Source: Flavobacterium sp. (GTDB taxonomy: Bacteria > Bacteroidota > Bacteroidia > Flavobacteriales > Flavobacteriaceae). From it: a stretch of 64,000 nucleotides of DNA. The position numbers were made by a program, and so were the translations under genes. Shown piece by piece: positions 61,234 to 64,000 of the stretch. Location: the NCBI GenBank assembly GCA_015234525.1, contig JADGMX010000049.1, forward strand, positions 248,001 to 312,000. Direction: 5' to 3'. Position 1 is the first letter of the stretch; every line of letters begins with the position of its first letter. A model generated the notes under the pieces. That model was not told where the DNA came from. It ran no database searches and was given only the letters and a program-made list of their open reading frames with translations.

Positions 61234-62266
61234 TATCTGATTTTTTGATTACTTGCTTTTTTATTTCCTCGACGTCAGCAACGATCTTCGGAAGGTTTTT
61301 AAAGTGTACGTACGATTTACTATAGTCTGCCAGGCCAAATGACGGTGACCCCTGAACAGTTTCGCCATCGTGAATGTTTTTTCCGATGCCGGATTGTGCC
61401 TGAATTCTCACATTATTGCCTATAACCAGATGACCGGCAATGCCGACCTGGCCGCCAATCATGCAATTTTTTCCAATTTTGGTCGATCCGGCAACACCGG
61501 TTTGAGCCGCAATTACCGTGTTCTCTCCTATTTCAACATTGTGCGCAATTTGGATCTGATTATCCAATTTGACACCCTTTCTGATAATTGTCGATCCCAT
61601 GGTAGCACGGTCGATGGTCGTACACGAGCCAATATCAACATTGTCTTCGATCACTACATTTCCGATTTGCGGAATCTTTTTATAGGTTCCATCCGGATTC
61701 GGCGCAAAGCCAAAACCATCGCCACCAATCACCGTTCCGCCATGCAAAATGCAATTGGCGCCGATGATGGTTTCAGACGATATTTTAGCTCCTGAAAATA
61801 AAATGGTATTATCGCCGATTTCTACATTGTCGCCAACAAAACAGTTCGGATAGATCTTAACATTGCTGCCGATCTTAACATTCACACCAATATAACTAAA
61901 CGCACCAAGATATAGATTCTCTCCATAGGTGGTGTTTTCGCTGATAAATGATGGTTGCTCGATACCGGTTTTGCGACTCATCTTAGTCTCGTTGTAAAAT
62001 TCGAGCAATTTGGTGAATGCGCCATAAGCATCGTCAACCTTGATCATGGTTGTTTTGATCTCGTGATCGGGTGTAAAATTCCGATTCACGATAACCACGC
62101 TGGCGCCTGTTGTATAAATGTAGTGGCTGTATTTCGGGTTGGAAAGAAAAGATAATGATTCTTCCGCGCCTTCTTCGATTTTAGACAATCGCGATACTAT
62201 AGCCTGAGGGTTGCCGACAACATCGCCTTCGAGAATACCCGCTATTTGTTCCGCTGTAAATTTCAT
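61226..62266 (-). CDS. lpxD: UDP-3-O-acylglucosamine N-acyltransferase
   Basis: 346 residues. N-terminal uridine-binding domain (SLSFLSNPKYSHYIYTTGASVVIV), then a hexapeptide-repeat beta helix including the HGGTVIGGDGFGFAP motif and QIAHNVEIGENTVI with the catalytic His. It adds the second acyl chain in lipid A synthesis. First gene of the lpxD/lpxC-fabZ/lpxA/efp series, 33 bp after the HD-protein gene. Confidence 0.95.
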   Translation of the reverse strand: MKFTAEQIAGILEGDVVGNPQAIVSRLSKIEEGAEESLSFLSNPKYSHYIYTTGASVVIVNRNFTPDHEIKTTMIKVDDAYGAFTKLLEFYNETKMSRKTGIEQPSFISENTTYGENLYLGAFSYIGVNVKIGSNVKIYPNCFVGDNVEIGDNTILFSGAKISSETIIGANCILHGGTVIGGDGFGFAPNPDGTYKKIPQIGNVVIEDNVDIGSCTTIDRATMGSTIIRKGVKLDNQIQIAHNVEIGENTVIAAQTGVAGSTKIGKNCMIGGQVGIAGHLVIGNNVRIQAQSGIGKNIHDGETVQGSPSFGLADYSKSYVHFKNLPKIVADVEEIKKQVIKKSDNG

Positions 62267-62299
62267 TGCGACAAAAATATAAAAAATAGGTTTGGTATC

Positions 62300-63532
62300 T
62301 TATTTTTCGGCAAGTTGTTTTGGAAAACATATGTAATACTTAGTCACCGGTTTAGACAATGCTTTCAAGCTTAATTGGTCTGAAGCATCGACAACATCTT
62401 CGATCGTTCCATCTTTTCGCAAGATGTGAATCGGTTCGATATTCACCGAATACGCCTGGTTTTTTATCTTGCCTTTAAACACAAAAAACTTGACTTCTTC
62501 GCGACTCAGGTTGCTTTGGGCAGCATACTTTTGCAAAATCTCCTGATACTGTTCAGAGGAAAACTTCTCGTTGCTCAATTTGATTTTCAGTAAATTCCGA
62601 TTGATCAGCATCGCACTCAGCGAACTTATAATGTGGTCGTCATGAAATTGCCACTCTTTAATCGCACTGATAATGTCATTGTCATCAAGCCTTGAAAAAA
62701 TTTCCAACGTTGTCAAATCGAATGTCGACTCGTCAATCTTGTTCTGCAGAAAAAACGAAAGCGGCGTGCTGGCTAACAAAACTTCGCCTTTATGCGATAG
62801 TTCCTTGGCGCGTTTCAAAATTTTCATCAGGATCAATTCGGCCACCAAACTCGTTTTATGCAAATAGGCTTGCCAATACATGAGCCGGCGGGCGGTCAGG
62901 AATTTCTCAACCGAATAAATCCCTTTTTCCTCGATCACCAAAATGTCATCAACCACGTTCATCATCTGAATCAGTCGCTCCGAATTGATATTCCCCTCGG
63001 CAACGCCGGTAAAAAAGCTGTCGCGTTTTAAATAATCCATCCGATCCATGTCAAGCTGACTCGAGATCAGTTGCAGCATAAACTTTCGGTGATAATTTCC
63101 ACGAAATATTTTTATAGCAAGCGACAGTTGACCTTCAAACTCGGCGTCCAGTTTGTCCATAAACATCAGCGAGATGGTTTCGTGATGCACACCCTCAACA
63201 ATGCTGCGTTCCATCGCGTGAGAAAACGGCCCATGGCCAATGTCGTGAAGTAAAATCGCAATGTAGAGCGCTTGTTCTTCTTCAGCAGAAATCGAAACGT
63301 TTTTACTCCTTAAAACATCAACAGCCTTTTGCATCAAGTGCATGCAACCAAGTGCATGATGAAATCGCGTATGATGCGCTCCGGGATAAACCAACGACGA
63401 AAGCCCCATTTGCGAGATGCGTCGCAACCTTTGAAAGTACGGATGCTGCACCAAATCGTAAATCAGCGCACTCGGCAAGGTTATGAAACCGTAAATTGGA
63501 TCGTTGAAAATCTTTAATTTATTCGTGTTCAA
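62300..63532 (-). CDS. HD-domain phosphohydrolase (dNTPase-like)
   Basis: 410 residues of the HD superfamily. Metal-binding motif: HHALGCMHLMQKA (first His), ILLHDIGHGPFSHAMER (HD) and SSQLDMDRMDYLKRD (Asp). The opening IFNDPIYGFITLPSALIYDLVQHPYFQRLRRISQMG is characteristic of the SAMHD1/dGTPase-like group. It may hydrolyse dNTPs or related nucleotides. It leads the lpx gene series. Confidence 0.88.
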   Translation of the reverse strand: MNTNKLKIFNDPIYGFITLPSALIYDLVQHPYFQRLRRISQMGLSSLVYPGAHHTRFHHALGCMHLMQKAVDVLRSKNVSISAEEEQALYIAILLHDIGHGPFSHAMERSIVEGVHHETISLMFMDKLDAEFEGQLSLAIKIFRGNYHRKFMLQLISSQLDMDRMDYLKRDSFFTGVAEGNINSERLIQMMNVVDDILVIEEKGIYSVEKFLTARRLMYWQAYLHKTSLVAELILMKILKRAKELSHKGEVLLASTPLSFFLQNKIDESTFDLTTLEIFSRLDDNDIISAIKEWQFHDDHIISSLSAMLINRNLLKIKLSNEKFSSEQYQEILQKYAAQSNLSREEVKFFVFKGKIKNQAYSVNIEPIHILRKDGTIEDVVDASDQLSLKALSKPVTKYYICFPKQLAEK

Positions 63533-63662
63533 ACTTTATTATTTTCGCAAATATAAGACATTTCGCGCTGTCGTTTCAGTCTCGGAATCACGAGTTTAAA
63601 GCTTTCGATAAACATTTTTCAAGTGCTAAAAAGCTAATTAACAAAGATTTAGGTTCAATTAT

Positions 63663-63692
63663 TTGCCGTCAGCCGAATCTTCCGTATCTTTG
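63663..63692 (+). promoter_or_regulatory. Consensus Flavobacterial promoter (TTG-N19-TATCTTTG)
   Basis: TTG at 63663-63665 and TATCTTTG at 63685-63692, spaced by 19 bp: the best promoter match in the window. Transcription would begin about 63698 and run through the tiny reading frame at 63710. Confidence 0.65.
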
Positions 63693-63709
63693 CGGTTAAT
63701 ATCATTGTC

Positions 63710-63811
63710 ATGTACATTAACCAATTTATCGCTGCAACACCCGGACTTTGGAAAATGTCTTATCTCCACGATGATGTTTTTTTGAAAAACTCTAAGGAAT
63801 TTGTGAATTAA
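63710..63811 (+). CDS. Possible 33-residue microprotein or leader peptide
   Basis: A short frame from ATG to TAA immediately behind a consensus promoter and followed two bases later by a hairpin. The product has no recognised motif (it contains a FIAATPGLWKMSYLHDD core). It has no run of one amino acid as attenuation leaders do. It may be a real microprotein, a regulatory leader or chance; the promoter and hairpin are the only support. Confidence 0.35.
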   Translation: MYINQFIAATPGLWKMSYLHDDVFLKNSKEFVN

Positions 63812-63812
63812 T

Positions 63813-63848
63813 CCCTGTCGCGGTCCAAAGACAGGGAACCCTCTTTTT
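63813..63848 (+). terminator. Possible terminator behind the microORF
   Basis: Stem CCCTGTC / GACAGGG with a 10-base loop, then AACCC and CTCTTTTTA. The T tract starts a few bases from the stem, so efficiency is uncertain. Confidence 0.45.
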
Positions 63849-63957
63849 ATTTCATAAAAATAATCGCTGATCGTAATAGTTCAATCGACACCTGATGCTC
63901 GTTTGGACCATGAGCTATGTTATGGTCGGCACCATTCAAAAAAACATGTCGCAACAT
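63847..63957 (-). pseudogene. Probable C-terminal remnant of an alpha/beta hydrolase
   Basis: On the - strand an open frame ends TAA at 63847-63849 and encodes up to 36 residues with a typical hydrolase ending: FLNGADHNIAHGPNEHQVS followed by IELLRSAIIFMK, where the His of GADHN would be the catalytic histidine. A TAA directly precedes the fragment, and on the other strand a different gene begins there, so the rest of the enzyme is missing. Could be chance coding potential; moderate support only. Confidence 0.4.
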
Positions 63958-64000
63958 TTAATATTGACAACAGGAATTTACGATTTAATTAAAGAACAAG
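63946..64000 (+). CDS. 5' end of a gene running out of the window, possibly GreA/GreB-like
   Basis: An ATG at 63946 opens a frame that stays open to the window end and encodes 18 residues (MSQHLILTTGIYDLIKEQ). The LTTGIYDLIK string resembles, from memory, the start of GreA/GreB-family (Rnk-like) proteins of Flavobacteria. Too short for a firm call. Confidence 0.45.
   Translation, partial: MSQHLILTTGIYDLIKEQ

Noticed and set aside
61370..61795. 141-codon frame on the + strand opposite lpxD
   Set aside because: Its regular pattern mirrors the hexapeptide repeats of lpxD on the other strand.

Overview
The window reads as chromosomal DNA of a member of the Bacteroidota, almost certainly the family Flavobacteriaceae (Flavobacterium or a close relative). 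Reasons: -7 promoter elements of the TAnnTTTG type lie upstream of several genes; there is a secreted protein with a type IX secretion C-terminal sorting domain; lpxC is fused to fabZ; a BshA (bacillithiol) glycosyltransferase is present; and MutS2 lacks an Smr domain. No rRNA, tRNA, CRISPR array, transposase, integrase or phage gene was seen.

Layout. 1-9.7 kb (+): the 3' end of an unidentified gene, a GH3/beta-lactamase fusion, bshA, a PrcB-like lipoprotein, an inward-facing His-rich barrel protein, aroC, a dicarboxylate/glutamate symporter and a T9SS-sorted protein. 9.8-18.4 kb (mostly -): DCC thiol oxidoreductase, mutS2, (ung on +), a lipoprotein/barrel pair, a transglutaminase-like membrane protein, a cytosolic solute-binding-like protein, uridine phosphorylase, a SUI1 factor and a 2OG-Fe(II) oxygenase. 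18.6-24.1 kb: a fused E1 alpha/beta dehydrogenase, a GH130 phosphorylase and a group of very small proteins, two of them encoded by reading frames under 60 codons.

24.2-33.2 kb (-) is an aromatic-acid catabolic cluster: flavin reductase; fused salicylyl-/2-aminobenzoyl-CoA hydroxylase-old yellow enzyme; aryl-CoA ligase; hotdog thioesterase; nitrilase-superfamily hydrolase; gentisate-dioxygenase-like cupin; FAH-family hydrolase; maleate isomerase. Together they outline a CoA-tethered route from salicylate or anthranilate through a 5-hydroxylated acid to pyruvate and fumarate. acs (acetyl-CoA synthetase) is divergent from it.

35.3-41.4 kb (+) is a tight eight-gene operon in which a type III polyketide synthase, a methyltransferase and a flavoprotein are joined to a private set of fatty-acid-type enzymes (reductase, dehydratase, ketosynthase, carrier protein, phosphopantetheinyl transferase). 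It looks like a self-contained phenolic-lipid or quinone biosynthetic system. It lies between acs and a DUF294/exonuclease-like pair.

41.4-54.7 kb: the exonuclease-like and cNMP/CBS/DUF294 proteins, a Bcr/CflA efflux pump, an SF2 helicase, several unknowns, hotdog and Nudix enzymes, an OmpA-family protein, a thioredoxin-like protein, a META lipoprotein and a VWA membrane protein. 54.8-63.5 kb (-): fabG, sucD, an LpxD-like acyltransferase, efp, lpxA, lpxC-fabZ, lpxD and an HD hydrolase, i.e. lipid A initiation with housekeeping genes. The last 0.5 kb holds a strong promoter, a tiny reading frame, a probable hydrolase remnant and the start of another gene.

A dispersed, hairpin-forming intergenic repeat of about 77-111 bp occurs six times (7.9, 16.2, 25.9, 47.1, 54.7 and 55.6 kb). 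In two copies its first bases supply the stop codon of the preceding gene.
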